From: Sciurus carolinensis
Taxonomy: Eukaryota > Chordata > Mammalia > Rodentia > Sciuridae
Direction: 5' to 3'
NCBI RefSeq assembly: GCF_902686445.1
Contig: NC_062226.1
Location: forward strand, 16,154,001-16,218,000
DNA: 64,000 bases
Shown: one piece after another, positions 1-11,573 of the stretch
Layout: the number at the start of each line of letters is the position of its first letter
Position numbering within the stretch: the stretch's first letter is position 1
Made by a program: the position numbers and the translations under genes
The notes under the pieces: model-generated
What the model saw: the letters and a program-made list of their open reading frames with translations, nothing else
What the model was told of the DNA's origin: nothing
The model's database searches: none

Positions 1-379
1 TTTGCTGAATCTTATGTATATCCTCTGTTGCTTTTTTCTTTTTACACTTTTACAATCTATGAATATATTAAACATAGTAACATCATTTATGTAATTTTCT
101 GCAACTTTTTTCCTCATTCATTATCATATTTTAAAAATTTAGATATGGTTTTGTGAATAAATATATTAAAAAGAGCCAATCTTAGGTAATTGTGGGAATG
201 GAATGTCAGGATAGTGGACTCATGCAGGTCCAACTGTACAAGACAAAGCAAAATTAGTCCTCAAAGTGCTTTTAGCAATTTGAATTTCTATCTAAATTGT
301 GCAAGTATTCCCATTGATCTATATTCCTCCCAATATTAAAAACAAACAGTGTAAAAATTTGCCTCATTATAGTCATCAT
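1..379. other. unassigned AT-rich DNA
   Basis: No coding frame, RNA gene or clear repeat was recognised. The stretch is AT-rich and ends where an old antisense L1 becomes readable, so it may be a more diverged part of that L1. Confidence 0.4.
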
Positions 380-1165
380 TTTATAATTCCTGATTTCTAA
401 GGATGGACTTCTTTAAAAGTTTATTTTACATTACTTTATCAACTTGTGTGAAATGTCAATTATTCTACTGAGTTGTATGTCTCATTTTGCAATGACTGAT
501 GAATTACTTGGTGCATTCTGGTATCAATTCTTCAGCAGATATCATCTTTCAGTTTGTGGTTTGCCACTTGTTACGGTTTAGATGTGAGGTATCCCCCAAA
601 AGCCCATGTTTCAGGCAATGCAAGAAAGTTGAGGGGTGAAATGATTGGGTTATGAAAGCCTTAATCTAATCAGTGCATTGATCCCCTGAGGGGATTATCT
701 GGGTGGTGACTGCAGACAGGTAGGGTGTGGTTGCTGGAGGTGGGTCATTGGGAGCATGCCTTTATGGTATATAGTTTGTATGTGGTGAGGGTTGTCTATC
801 TGTCCATCTGTCTCTCTCTCTGGATTTCTCTCTCCTTCCTACTCATCATGTTCTTAGCAGCTGTCCTCCACACTCTTCCTCCATAATGTTCTTCCATGCC
901 TTGGACCCAGAGCAATGGAGCCAGCTGTCTATAGACTAAGACCTCTAAAACTGTGAGCACCACATAACTTTTCCTCCTCTAAAATTATTCTTGTCAGGAT
1001 TTTTGGTTTCAGCAGTGAAAAATCTGACAAAAACACCACTTAAGTTTAGGATCTCTTTTGATAAACATGAGATACTAAGTTTAATGTGGTTTTATGATCA
1101 GTCTTTTTGAGAAATTTGATTAGATCTTCTTTAAGGTGCTGTTTCATGGACAGAGTGCATGATTT
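380..1165 (-). mobile_element. Old L1 fragment, antisense, split by a solo LTR
   Basis: The text on both sides of the LTR at 569-1035 follows the reverse complement of mammalian L1 ORF2. Before it come the 'tgtgtgaaatgtc' and 'cagtttgtggtttgcc' stretches; after it comes 'tttttgagaaatttgattagatcttc'-like text. The LTR therefore landed inside an existing L1. The copy is heavily diverged with no usable frame. Assignment rests on remembered L1 consensus; the exact subfamily is unknown. Confidence 0.55.
569..1035 (+). mobile_element. Solo LTR, ERVL-MaLR type, with perfect 5-bp target duplication
   Basis: A 467-bp unit starts with TG (569) and ends with CA (1035). It is flanked by CCACT at 564-568 and CCACT at 1036-1040. 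A 5-bp duplication and TG...CA ends fit LTR insertion of the ERVL/MaLR class. A pyrimidine-rich tract (about 797-840) precedes the 3' third. The usual polyadenylation signal is decayed (about 960-968). No internal retroviral region is present, so this is the product of LTR-LTR recombination. It shares most of its length with the inverted LTR at 21867-22356. Confidence 0.85.
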
Positions 1166-1199
1166 TTTCTAACATTTAGAGTTCTGCCTTTCATGTTTA

Positions 1200-1920
1200 G
1201 AGTTTGTTTCATCTGGGATTGATTTTTCAAAGTAAGGTTTACTGAGATATAATTTAGTATGATAAAATATGTATATAGTAGATCCATAGCATGCATAGTT
1301 ATTTAGACTTTGACAAACCTTTATGGTCTTATCATTATAACCACAATCAAAGATAAAGAATCTTTTAATTGAACATTTGGGTTGTTTCCAGTTTTGAGTA
1401 ATAATGAATAAGACTACTATGAACATATGTACACACATTTGTTTCTGTGAACATATGCCTTCGTTTCTCTGGGGTAAATACATTACTAGGTCATATGGTA
1501 AGTTTATATTTAATTTTACAAATTGCCAAAATGTTTTTCTGGAGTATCTTTATGCATTAGAAATGTGAGGGTTGCAGTCATTCCTTATCTTTCCTAGTGT
1601 CCAATATTGTCAATCTGTATTTATTTCAGCCATTTTAATAGGTGTAGTAGATTGTTGTGCTCTGAATTGAATTATCCCAGTGACAGAAGATATTCAGCAC
1701 ATTTTCAGGTGTTTACATGACACCTATGTCCCTTCTTGTGAGAAATAAACTCTTCAAAACCATTTTGAATTCTCTTTGATTGGGTTGCTTATTTAATTTT
1801 TATTGAGTTGAAAGAATTCATTGCATATTCAGTCAATAGTCCCTTATTAGATATATGTACAGACCATCCTTTTTGTCCAGCCTTAGACTTGAATTTGTAT
1901 TTCCTTAACAGTCGTTTGGA
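1200..1920 (-). mobile_element. Old L1 (L1M-like) fragment, antisense, part 1
   Basis: The plus strand reads as the reverse complement of an L1 3' half. Recognisable phrases include 'tttgggttgtttccagttttgag', 'gaataagactactatgaacat' and 'taggtcatatggtaag'. A later stretch (about 1740-1920) is a more 5' ORF2 part. It is interrupted at 1921 by a SINE and continues at 2148. The 104-codon minus-strand frame at 1169-1483 lies within it and is not a gene. Confidence 0.7.
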
Positions 1921-2132
1921 TCCTGGTGCAGTGACATATGCATGCAATATCAGCAACTCTGGGGGCTGAGGCAGGAAGATCTCAAGTTTGAGGCCAGCCT
2001 CAGCTATTTAGCAAGACCCTGTCTCGAGATAAAAATAAAAAATGACCGATGATGTAGACCAGTGGTAAAGTGCCCTGGACTCCCTATTCAATACCAAAAA
2101 AAAAAAAAAAAAAAAAATACAAATTTAAAAAG
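1921..2132 (+). mobile_element. B1-dID-type dimeric SINE
   Basis: The left half is 7SL/B1-like ('ggctgaggcaggaagatctcaagtttgaggccagcctcag'). The right half resembles an ID element ('gatgtagaccagtggtaaagtgcc'), followed by a polyA tail from about 2095. Imperfect target duplications, aacagtcgtttgga (1907-1920) and aatagtatctttgga (2133-2147), both match the interrupted L1. Such SINEs are characteristic of squirrel-related rodents. Confidence 0.8.
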
Positions 2133-2147
2133 AATAGTATCTTTGGA

Positions 2148-2870
2148 AGAACTGAAGTTTTAAGTTTGGATAAAATACAATTCGTGGTGTTTTCTTTTAT
2201 GTCCATGATTTTAAAAATCATACCTAATGAATCTTTTCCCAACCCAAATTCATAAAGATTTTTCTCTTAGATTTCTCCTGAAGTTTTACATCTTCAGATT
2301 AGGTTTTTTATCTAGACCCATGATCAATTTTGATTTGAGTTTTTAATTTGATTGAGGTCTGGGTTTAGATTCATCTGTTTTTGTTTCATTTGGCTTTATA
2401 CACATTGATATCTAATCTTCCTAGGATCAGTTGTGGAAAATATTATCCCTTCTCAATTAAATTGTCTTTGAAAATTGGTTGAAAATGAGTTGAATTTAAC
2501 ACAAACAGTGAGTCTGTTTCTGGACTTTCCAATTGTGTTCTGCTGGCTGGTGTGCCTGTTCCTCCCCACTGTCATCTTATTCTGATTCATAGGTCTGAAA
2601 CTAAAGTCTCAAAATCAGATGCTGCAAGTCTAAGAACTGTTTTATTTAAAAAAAAAAACTGCTCTGGATTCATTTTTTATCTATACAAATTTTGCATTTT
2701 CTTTTTCAATTTCTACCTCAAATCTTCTGTAATTTATATTTTCATTGCATTGAAACTAAATTCCAGCTTTGAAAAGGTCTTAATATTTAGTCATCCAATC
2801 CATTAACACAGTATGTTTCTCCATTTATTTATGTTTTCTTTTTTTAAAAAAAATCATGTTGGTTTACCTT
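2148..2870 (-). mobile_element. Old L1 fragment, antisense, part 2
   Basis: This continues the L1 interrupted at 1921. Recognisable antisense ORF2 text includes the run around 2300-2350 ('agacccatgatcaattttgat') and about 2780-2830 ('tcatccaatccattaacacagtatgtttctccatttattta'). It is divergent and carries many stops. Confidence 0.65.
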
Positions 2871-2892
2871 GCCTTGTATAAAATCTTAGAGG

Positions 2893-3650
2893 GCGTGTTA
2901 GTCACGGTTCAATCAAAGAAACAGAATCAGTTGTGGAAGGCGTGGAGAGAGTTTGGTCAGCTAATACAATGTTATAATTATGTAGGAGGAATGAGCTTCA
3001 TACTGTGGCACAGGAGGATGAACAGAGTTAAGAACAATGCATTGCATGTCTCACAATAATTAAAAGAGATATTTGCAATGCATTTCCATAAAGAAATGAT
3101 AAAAAATTAAGATGATGGATATGCTAATTCCCCTGATCTTATCATTACCCATTGCATATATGAATCAAAACATCATATTGTGCCTCATAAATATGTACAA
3201 ATATTATGTGTCAATCAAAATATAAATTTACTTAATACATAAAGGTATTGATTGCGAGGAATCAGCTTACATGACTATGAGGACTAGCTAGGATATTCCC
3301 AAATCCATAGAGGGTTACCAGGGAGGCCAAAGCCATCAGGAAGAGCAGATTGGAACACGGATACTTGGGTGATCAGAAGAGTGCGCTATGCCAAAAAGCA
3401 CATAGTTCCTCTGAGAATATGTTCCCACTTCCTTATTGTTATGAATAGATTTCCTCTGTTTGCCATGTCTCCTCTGTGAACATGGCTGTCCTTCAGGTGC
3501 CTCTTGTACAGTTGTGTCACTGCCTGAGTATTTGTTATACAGATGTGCAATTGAAAGTGATTCGTAGAACTTCCAGGTCATCTTAAAATTGATGCTGTTA
3601 CCCCAACTCTCCCTACTTTCCTGGTGATAGGGAAGTGACAATCATTTAAG
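2893..3650. repeat. Old interspersed repeat, family not named, split by an L1 3' end
   Basis: 'gtgttagtcacggttcaatcaaagaaacagaatcag' (2896 on) and 'gaggaatcagcttacatgactatgaggac' (3257 on) match two successive parts of a common mammalian repeat that I cannot name safely. The part between (about 3060-3240) is an unrelated L1 3' end. The 101-codon minus-strand frame at 3336-3641 is not a recognisable protein. Confidence 0.4.
3060..3240 (+). mobile_element. L1 (L1MA/MB-like) 3' UTR end
   Basis: The stretch follows the standard old-L1 3' end: 'gatgatggatatgctaattcccctgat', then 'tatgaatcaaaacatcatattgtgcctcataaatatgtaca', then 'tgtgtcaatcaaaatataaa'. It carries no coding capacity. Confidence 0.65.
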
Positions 3651-4439
3651 CTCTGAATCAAGAGATGAATCCATTTGCCTTTTGAAAAATGTAAACTCAT
3701 TATTGAGTTTGGTTTATACCACCAGAATCACTTCACAGCATAGAACCACCTAACCATCTCAGGACCATTAAATCAAAGAGAAATGAACTTTGTTGTATTC
3801 AAACAACTGGGGAAAGCCGAGAGTAAGATGCTGAAAAATACTAAGTGGTACTTTTGAGATCATCTCTCCCACAAATGTCAACTATAAGCTCTAGGCAAAT
3901 TACAATACTCATTACATAAAGACATTCATTGCTGAATGAACCGAAACACATATACTAGAGTGTGACCAAAATTTGAGATACAGGAAAAGCAATGGGTAAG
4001 TTCCTCTTGTTGTGGATTTTTTAGCTTAAGGACTGTTCTCAGATGTCAACCCATGGGGATACTAAACCTAGATTAGAAACTCACAGGTTTATTACCTTGA
4101 AGAACTATAGAGAGGAGTTTGTGGCAACCACATGGTAGAAAAGTGTGGAGAGAAACCCCAGACAGGAGAGAACTAGAGAAGAAGAGCAGCAGTGTCTGTG
4201 TATGAAATCTCTCAAAATAGCTCTCTGACCTCTACACTATGCATGCATTGGGCAGAATCACAGCAGCTCTAAGAACTAAAGACCTGATCTGGGATACCAC
4301 AGTTTGGACTCTGAGTTCAGCCACATCAACTGCTACAACACAAGAATACCAAGAAGAACAATGTTTTTTTAGAAAACAAAGGTCAAATAGCCCACAGTCT
4401 TGACAATGAGTTATCTAAGAATCCAAGATCTAAGCTAAA
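3650..4439. other. unassigned DNA
   Basis: Purine-rich unique-looking sequence with no convincing frame or RNA gene. The part after about 4000 could be 5' sequence of the HAL1/L1 copy that follows, but I could not support that. Confidence 0.35.
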
Positions 4440-5578
4440 ATGATCAGATAAATGGGAACACTGAAGATGTAATTTGTATTTAAGGAAAAAATGCAATCAA
4501 TCTGCTGATCTGCTACCATAACTTTGCTCAAGGGCATTAAACATTCTCTTAATGAAAGAAAAAAATAGAAATTTTCAATAGATAAGCAGAACCTATAAAA
4601 AGTTGAAAGTGAAAATTCTATAACTAAAAATTTTAAGATCTGAAATGTTTGTTTTTTTAACAATGGATAAGCAGAAGAAAAATTTAAGGTAGTAGACATT
4701 GATGATATGGACTAATATATAGCACCAAAAGTGATAAAAATAAAAGATTAAAGGATAGAGAGAATCTCTGGTCCTCTGGTGCAATATCTAATACATCAAC
4801 ATAAAAATAATTAGAGTCCCAGAAGATGAGGAAAGAAAATAGGGCAGCAAACAACCCTAAGAAATAATAGATTTTTTTTCCAAAATTTTTTGAATACCAA
4901 GCAAGATAAATGAAAAGGAAGCCATGCTTAAGCACAACATAGAGATCATGACAGAAATCAATTAAATGAAAAATTGTGAAAGCAAACATTTTTAAAAATC
5001 ACAAAGTATATAGAGGAATGAAAATTTGAAAGATCACTGATTTCCCATCAAGAATAATGAAATGACATTTTTGAAATACTAAAAGAAAAAGTGAAAAAAC
5101 CCTGAGCTCTATAATTGCATAACCAATAAGGTAGTATAAAATAAAGTAAATGAAGGTTTTTATTTTATTTTGGTACTGAGGATTGAACTCAGGAATGCTT
5201 TACCAACAAGCTACATACCTCGTTCTTTTTATTTTTTTTTTATTTTGTGATGAGGTCTTGATAAGTTGTCACAGCTGTCCTTGAACTTGGGATCTTTCTG
5301 CCTCAACTTCTGAGTTACTGGAATTGCAGGCCTCCACCAGCACACTCAGCAAAATAAAGACTTCTTAAGATCGAAAAAAGGAAGAGAATTTGACACCAAC
5401 AGATTTGTACTATGAAGAACATTAAAAGAAATTTGTCAGGTTGAAAGAAATAATATCATTGGGAAAAGTGAATCTTTTTCAGAAGGATAGAATAGCAGTG
5501 GAAATGGCAAATATGTGGAGAATTATACAGATAATTACATTTTTTTTCTCTCGCTTTATTTAAAATATATGACTATTA
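4440..5578 (+). mobile_element. HAL1/L1 ORF1-type relic, plus strand, part 1
   Basis: The sequence tracks the ORF1-like coding part of an old half-L1 or L1. Examples are 'aattagagtcccagaagatgag' at 4810, 'aataaagacttctt' at 5353 and 'gaatttgacaccaacagatttgtac' at 5388. It is interrupted by an antisense SINE (5158-5350) and by the L1 at 5593, and resumes after 11377. Stops and indels are frequent, so no ORF survives. Confidence 0.6.
5158..5350 (-). mobile_element. B1-dID-type SINE, antisense
   Basis: It opens with T-rich text (the tail), then 'ggtactgaggattgaactcaggaatgctttaccaacaagctacatacc' (ID-like half). B1-like antisense text follows, with 'ttgaacttgggatctttctgcctcaacttctgagttactggaattgcaggc'. 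It sits inside the HAL1/L1 relic, whose sequence continues on the other side. Confidence 0.75.
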
Positions 5579-5592
5579 AAAATAAAACACTG

Positions 5593-6226
5593 GGAGCTTC
5601 CTCACCCCCCTACACTGAGGTCGGATCCCATCACTGAGTCTGCTTCCACCACACCGAGGTTGGACAGACTGGCACTGAGCCCCCCGGCCGGCCCCTCACA
5701 TTGAGGATGGAGGTCAGTAGCTGAACCTGCCTGCCTGATCCCCTACTGCTGAGGGACACTGCTGCCTGCCTTCGTGTTGACTCAGTGCACCCTCATTGGG
5801 GCTCCCCAGTCTACTCTGAAGCTGGTGCAGGCATTTTGAATTATTCCTGAGGGTGTGGACATCATCATTGGAGGGGTGACTTCCTTCCTGAGACACCTAC
5901 AGGAGACTGGAGGCCCTTTGACAGGTACCTCTATTTACTCATTTACATCCTACACCCTTCCCCATCCTCTTGTTCACAACTAGAAACACTGTAAATAGTA
6001 ATCGAACTGATTCTCTTTGTTTTAATAATGTTAAAGTCTTTATTTATTTTTTTTTTATAAGGGCTATCTGGTCCAAGGCTACATTTTCACTGTATTGGGT
6101 ACTACTGGTATTGATCTCCCCTTCAAAGGAGAGGTAGTAGAAAACTGCAGGGTCATAATGAACCTGCACGGGGGGAACTTCAGTATCTCTGATCTTCACT
6201 GCTAGAGGGGAATATATAGAAACAAT
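5593..6226 (+). promoter_or_regulatory. L1 5' UTR region (internal promoter expected here)
   Basis: 634 bp separate the insertion point from the ORF1 start. The first 300 bp are CpG- and pyrimidine-richer than the surroundings (for example 5665-5700). In L1 elements the internal RNA polymerase II promoter lies here. No motif decides the transcription start, so promoter activity is only inferred from position. Confidence 0.5.
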
Positions 6227-7239
6227 ATGAAAAAACAGGGGAAGAAAGTGTCCCTAACAAATCAAGATGCAATTTTGATAGAATCCAATGACAGCATGGC
6301 AGTAGAAATGACAGAAAAAGAGCATAGAATCTGCATAATTAAAATGATCCATGAAGAAAAAGATGAGATAAGAAAGCAAATGCAGGCAATGCATGGCCAT
6401 TCCAGTAAACAGTTAAAAGAGCAAATGCAGGAAGTAAAAGAACACTTCAATAAAGAGATAGAGATTCTGGGAAAAAAATAAACAGAAATACCTGAAATGA
6501 AAGAAATGATAATCCAAATTAAAAACTCAATAGAAAGCATCACCAACAGAATAGACCTCGTGGAAGAGAGAATCTCAGACAATGAAGACAAAATATTTAA
6601 TCTTAAAAATAAAGTTGAACAAACTGAGAAGATGTTAAGAAGTCATGAATGGAACCTCCAAGAATTACGGGATATCATGAAAAGATTGAATTAAGAATTA
6701 TTGGGATTGAGGAAGGCACAGAGATACAAACCAAAGGCATGAACAACCTCTTCAACGAAATAATATCAGAAAATTTCCCAAACCTGAAAAATGAAATGGA
6801 AAATCAAATACAAGAGGCTTACAGAACACCAGGTGCACAAAATTACAACAGATCCACACCAAGACATATTATAATGAAAATACCTCACATTCAAAATAAA
6901 GATAGGATTTTGAAGACTGTGAGAGAAAAGTGTCAGATTACATATGAGGAGAAATCAATACAGATATCAGCGGATTTCTCAGCCCAGACTCTGAAAGCAA
7001 GAAGGGACTGGAACAATATATTTCAAGTTCTGAAAGAACATGGATGCCAACCAAGAATCCTATACCCAGCAAAACTAACCTTCAAATTTGACAACGAAAT
7101 AAAATCTTTCCATGATAAACAAAAGTTAAAAGAATTTACAAATAGAAAGCCTGCCCTGCAGAACATTCTCAGCAAAAAAATTTGTGAGGAGGAAGTGAAA
7201 AACAACAATACAAATCAGCATAGGGAGGAACTACCCTAA
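6227..7239 (+). pseudogene. L1 ORF1 (RNA-binding chaperone), broken
   Basis: ORF1p is the trimeric RNA-binding protein that coats L1 RNA. The region spans 1013 bp, about 337 codons, close to the usual length. The N-terminal half is rich in E, K and Q (a coiled coil). The middle contains 'LRIIGIEEGTEIQTKG' and 'ENFPNL', typical of the RRM domain. The C-terminal domain contains 'QPRILYPAKLTF'. Two lesions are visible: a TAA stop at 6479-6481, with the same frame continuing, and a 1-base loss near 6690 that moves the frame at the coiled-coil/RRM boundary. The ATG at 6227 is chosen because coiled-coil coding starts there. Confidence 0.88.
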
Positions 7240-7296
7240 AGGAAAAGCCAATCAAAGGAAAAATCAAGTCAAGTTAAAAACCAAAAATAAGCCAAA

Positions 7297-10200
7297 ATGA
7301 TTAGGAATACAAATCATATCTCAATAATAACCCTGAATGTCAATAGTCTAAACTCAATAATCAAAAAACATAGACTGGCAGATTGGATTTAAAATAAAGA
7401 CTCAACAATATGCTGACTTCAAGAGACTCATCTCATAGAAAAAGACATCCACAGACTAAAGGTGAAAGGATGGGGAAAAACATACCATGCACATGGACCC
7501 AGTAAAAAAGCAGGGTCTCCATTCTCATATCAGATAAAGTGGACTTCAAACCTAAGTTAGTCAGAAGGGATAAAGAAGGACATTTCACACTGCTTAAGGA
7601 AACCATAAAACAGCAAGATATAACAATTTTAAATATTTATGCCCCAAACAATGGAGCATCTATTTATATCAAACAAACAATTCTCAGTTTTAAGAATCAA
7701 ATAGACCAAAACACAATAATAGTGAGAGACTTTAACACACCCCTCTCACCACTGGCTAGATCCTCCAAACAAAAATTGAACAAAGAAACTATAGAACTAA
7801 ATAATACAATCAATGATATAGACTTAATGAATACTTACAGAGTATTTCATGTATTTCATCCATCATAAAGTGAATATACTTTCTTCTCAGCAGCTCATGG
7901 ATCCTTCTCCAAAATAAAACATATGCTATGCCACAAAAAAAAATTAGTAATTACAAAAAAAATAGAGATACTACCCTGTATCCTATCAGACCATAATGGA
8001 ATGCAATTAGAAATGAACAATAGAATAACAAATAAAAACTACTCATACACCTGGAGACTAAATAATATGCTGTTGAATGATGCAATGATAACAGAAGATA
8101 TCAGGGAAGAAATAAAAAAAATTCTTAGAGGTAAATGAGAACAATGACACAACATATCAAAATCTGTGGGACACTCTGAAAGCAGTACTAAGAGGAAAGT
8201 TCATTTCATAGAGCTCAGACATTAAAAAAATAAAAAGTCAGCAACTAAATGATCTAACATTACATTTCAAAGCCCTAGAAAAAGAAGAACAGCTCAACAC
8301 CAAAAATAGTAGAAGACAGGAAATAATTAAAATCAGACCTGAAATCAATGAAATTGAAACAAGAGAAACAACTGAAAAATTTGACAAAACAAAAAGTTGG
8401 CTCTTTGAAAAAGTAAACAAAATTGATAAATCCCTAACCACACTAATGAAGAGGAGAGAGAAAACTCAAATTACTAGAATTTGTGATGAAAAAGGAAAGA
8501 TCATGACAGACACCATTGAAATACATAACACAATTAGAAGCTGCTTTGAAAATCTATAGTCCAACAAAATAGAAAATATCGAAGACATTGACAAATTTTT
8601 AGAGACATATGATCCTCCCAAACTGAATCAGGAAGATGTACACAATCTAAACAGACCAATTTCAAGCACCAAAATAGAAGAAACCATCAAAAGCCTACCA
8701 ACCAAGAAAAGCCCAGGACCAGATGGATTCTCAGCCAAATTCTACAAGACCTTTAAAGAAGATCTGATACCAATACTCCTTAAAGTATTCCAGTAAATAG
8801 AAAAGGAGGGAACCCTTCCAAATTCATTTTATGAGGCTAGTATAACTCTGATAACAAAACCAGACAAAGACACATCAAGGAAAGAACATTTTACATCAAT
8901 ATCCCCAATGAACATAGATGCAAAAATCCTTAACAAAATACTGGCAAATCACATACAAAAATATCTTAAAAAGATAGTGCACCATGATCAAGTGGGGTTT
9001 ATCCCAGGGATGCAAGGTTGGTTCAACATCCAGAAATCAATAAATGTAATTCAGCACATCAATAGACTTAAAGTTAAGAATCACATGATTATTTCAACAA
9101 ATGCTGAGAATGCATTTGATAATTAGAGCACCCCTTCATGCTTAAAACACTAGAAAAAATAGGAATAATAGGAACATACCTCAACATTATAAAGGCTATC
9201 TATGCTAAGCCCACAGCCAACATCATTCTTAATGGAGAAAAACTCAAAGCAGTCCTCTAAAAACTGGGACAAGACAGGGATGCCCTCTTTCACCACTTCT
9301 ATTCAACATATCATTGAAACACTCGCCAGAGCAATTAGACAGATGAAAGAAATTAAAGGGATACAAATAGGAAAAAAGAACTAAAGCTGTCACTATTTGC
9401 TGATGACATGATCCTATATTTAGAAGATTCAAAAAACTCCACTAGAAAACTTCTAGAAGTAATAAATGAATTCAGCAAAGTAGCAGGATATACAATCAAT
9501 ACACGTAAATCTAATGCATTTCTATTCATAAGTGATAAATCCTCTGAAAGAGAAATTAGGAAAACCACTCCATTCACAGTAGCCTAAAAAAAAATAAAAT
9601 ACTTGGGAATTAATCTAACAAAAGAGGTGAATACCTCTGCAATGAAAACTACAGAACATTAAAGAAAGAAATTGAAGAGAACCTTAGAAGATGGAAAGAT
9701 TTCCCACATTCTTGGATACGCAGAATTAACATTGTCGAAATGGCCATTCTATCAAAGGCACTGTACAGATTCAATGCAATTCCAATTAAAATCCCAATAA
9801 CATTTCTCCTAGAAATAGAGAAAGCAATCATGAACATCATCTGGATGAACAAGAGACCTCAAATAGCGAAAACAATCCTGAGTAGAAAAAGTGAAACAGG
9901 AGGTATCACAGTATCAGACATTAAACTACACTAGAGAGCAATAGTAACAAAAGCAACATGGTATTGGCACCAAAATAGACAGGCAGACCATGGTACAGAA
10001 TAGAAGACACAGAGACAAAACCACATAAATACAGTCACCTCATACTAGACAAAGGAGCCAAAAACATACAATGGCGAAAAGACAGCCTCATCAACAAATG
10101 GTGCTGGCAAAACTGGAAATCCATATGCAGTAAAATAAAATTAAACCTCTTATCTCTCACCCTGCAAAAAACTCAACTCAAGATGGATCAAAGATATAGG

Positions 10201-11117
10201 AATTAGACCAGAGACCCTGCACCTAATAGAAGACAAAGTAGGCCCAAATCTTCATCATGTTGGCTTAGGATCAGACTTCCTTAACATGACTCCCAAAGCA
10301 CAAGAAATCAAAGCAAGAGTCAATAAATGGGATGCACTCAAACTAAAAAGCTTTTTCTCAGCAAAGGATACAATCAAAAATGTTAAGAGAGAACCTACAG
10401 AGTGGGAGAAAATCTTCCACACGCACTTCAGATAGAGCACTTATCTCCAAAATTTATAAAGAACTTATAAAACTTTATACCAAAAATACAAAGAACCCAA
10501 TCAATAAATGGGCCCAGGAATTGGACAGATGCTTTATAGATGAAGACACACAGGAAATTAATAAATATATGAAAAGTGTTCAACATCTCTAGTAATTAAA
10601 GAAATGCAAATTAAAACAACTCTAAGGTTTCATCTTACTCCAAATAGAATGGCTATTATCAAGAACACAAACAATAATAGATGTTGGTGTAGATGTGGGG
10701 AAAAAGACACACTTTTTCATTGCTGGTGGTGCAATGAAACCACCACTCTGGAAAGCAGTATGGAGAATCCTCCAAAAACTTGGAAGGGACCCACCTTTTG
10801 ACCCAGTTATCCCACTCCTTGGTTTATAGCCAAAGGATTTAAAATCAACAAACTCCAGTAACATAGTCACATCAATGTTTATAGCAGCTCAGTTCACAAT
10901 AGCTAGATTGTGGAACCAACCTAGATGCCCTTCAACAGATGAATGGATAAAGAAACTGTGGTATATATACACAATGGAATACTATTCAGCCATAAAGATG
11001 AATAATATTATGACATTTTTAAATAAATGGATGGAATTGAAGAATATCATGCTTAGTGAAATAAGCCAATCCCAAAAAAACAAAGGCCAAGTGTTTTCCC
11101 TGAGAAGTGGAGAATGA
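7297..11117 (+). pseudogene. L1 ORF2 (endonuclease/reverse transcriptase), broken
   Basis: ORF2p nicks target DNA and reverse-transcribes L1 RNA. The span of 3821 bp matches the usual ORF2 size. In order: the N-terminal endonuclease start 'LNVNSLNS'; 'NIYAPNNGA' (about 7640); the 'SDHNG' endonuclease motif (about 7988); RT text '[18 protein letters not shown]' (about 8986); '[10 protein letters not shown]' where L1 normally has a DAxKAFD core (about 9097); the FADD active-site motif (9396-9407); a Cys-rich zinc-knuckle-like segment (about 10676-10730); and the end 'FSLRSGE'. Lesions include an early TAA at 7390-7392, further stops (for example 7866, 8138, 9126) and frameshifts. The Cys-rich segment has lost bases compared with the L1 fragment at 60230-60290, so the Cys/His spacing is abnormal. 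Confidence 0.9.
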
Positions 11118-11363
11118 TATATAATGGGGGTGTGGGGGTGGGGAGTGAGAGAAGAATGGGGGAACTTTAGATTATGTAGAAGGGAATGAGAGGGAGGGGT
11201 GTATGAAAAATGGTGGAATGAGACAGACCTATGTACATGTATGATTACATGAATGTTATGAATCTACATCGTGTATAACCATAGAAATGAAACGATGTAC
11301 CCCATTTGTGTACAATGAATCAAAATGCAATCTGTAAAAAATTAAAAGATAAATTAAAAAAAC
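11118..11363 (+). other. L1 3' UTR with G-rich tract and A-rich tail
   Basis: Directly after the ORF2 stop a G-rich run (about 11125-11145: gggggtgtgggggtgggg) continues into a purine-rich stretch, as in many mammalian L1 3' UTRs. Such a tract could form a G-quadruplex. The element ends in 'aaaaaattaaaagataaattaaaaaaac', a degenerate polyA tail. Confidence 0.8.
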
Positions 11364-11377
11364 AAAATAAAACACTG

Positions 11378-11573
11378 TAATGAATGTTTTATAATATGCA
11401 GATATAAGCCACTTATTAACTACATTATACATAATGGAAGAGGTTTAAATAGACTGCTAAAGTCTCAAGTTTCTTATATTTTATGTACCTTAGTTCAATA
11501 ATAAATTTAAAGATTTTAAAAATAAAAACCTTAAGTTGAAAATGAAAAAATGTACATTCTAATCTCTAGCACA
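11378..11573 (+). mobile_element. HAL1/L1 relic, part 2
   Basis: The sequence after the L1 target duplication ('gtctcaagtttcttatattttatgtaccttagttcaataataaa', ending 'ctaatctctagcac') matches the part of an old L1/HAL1 that follows the ORF1-like region. This supports one older element split by the younger L1. Confidence 0.5.

Larger units (their letters stand above)
5593..11363 (+). mobile_element. Near full-length L1 retrotransposon, dead copy, with 14-bp target duplication
   Basis: The element is 5.77 kb and bounded by identical 14-bp repeats, aaaataaaacactg, at 5579-5592 and 11364-11377. It has a 5' region of about 630 bp (5593-6226, with a short GC-rich patch near 5680-5700), ORF1 (6227-7239), a 57-bp spacer, ORF2 (7297-11117) and a 3' UTR ending in an A-rich tail. 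Both ORFs carry stops and frameshifts. The 14-bp repeat shows target-primed reverse transcription into the HAL1/L1 relic, which continues on both sides. The intact duplication suggests a middle-aged, rodent-era insertion. It is the longest element in the window. Confidence 0.92.
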
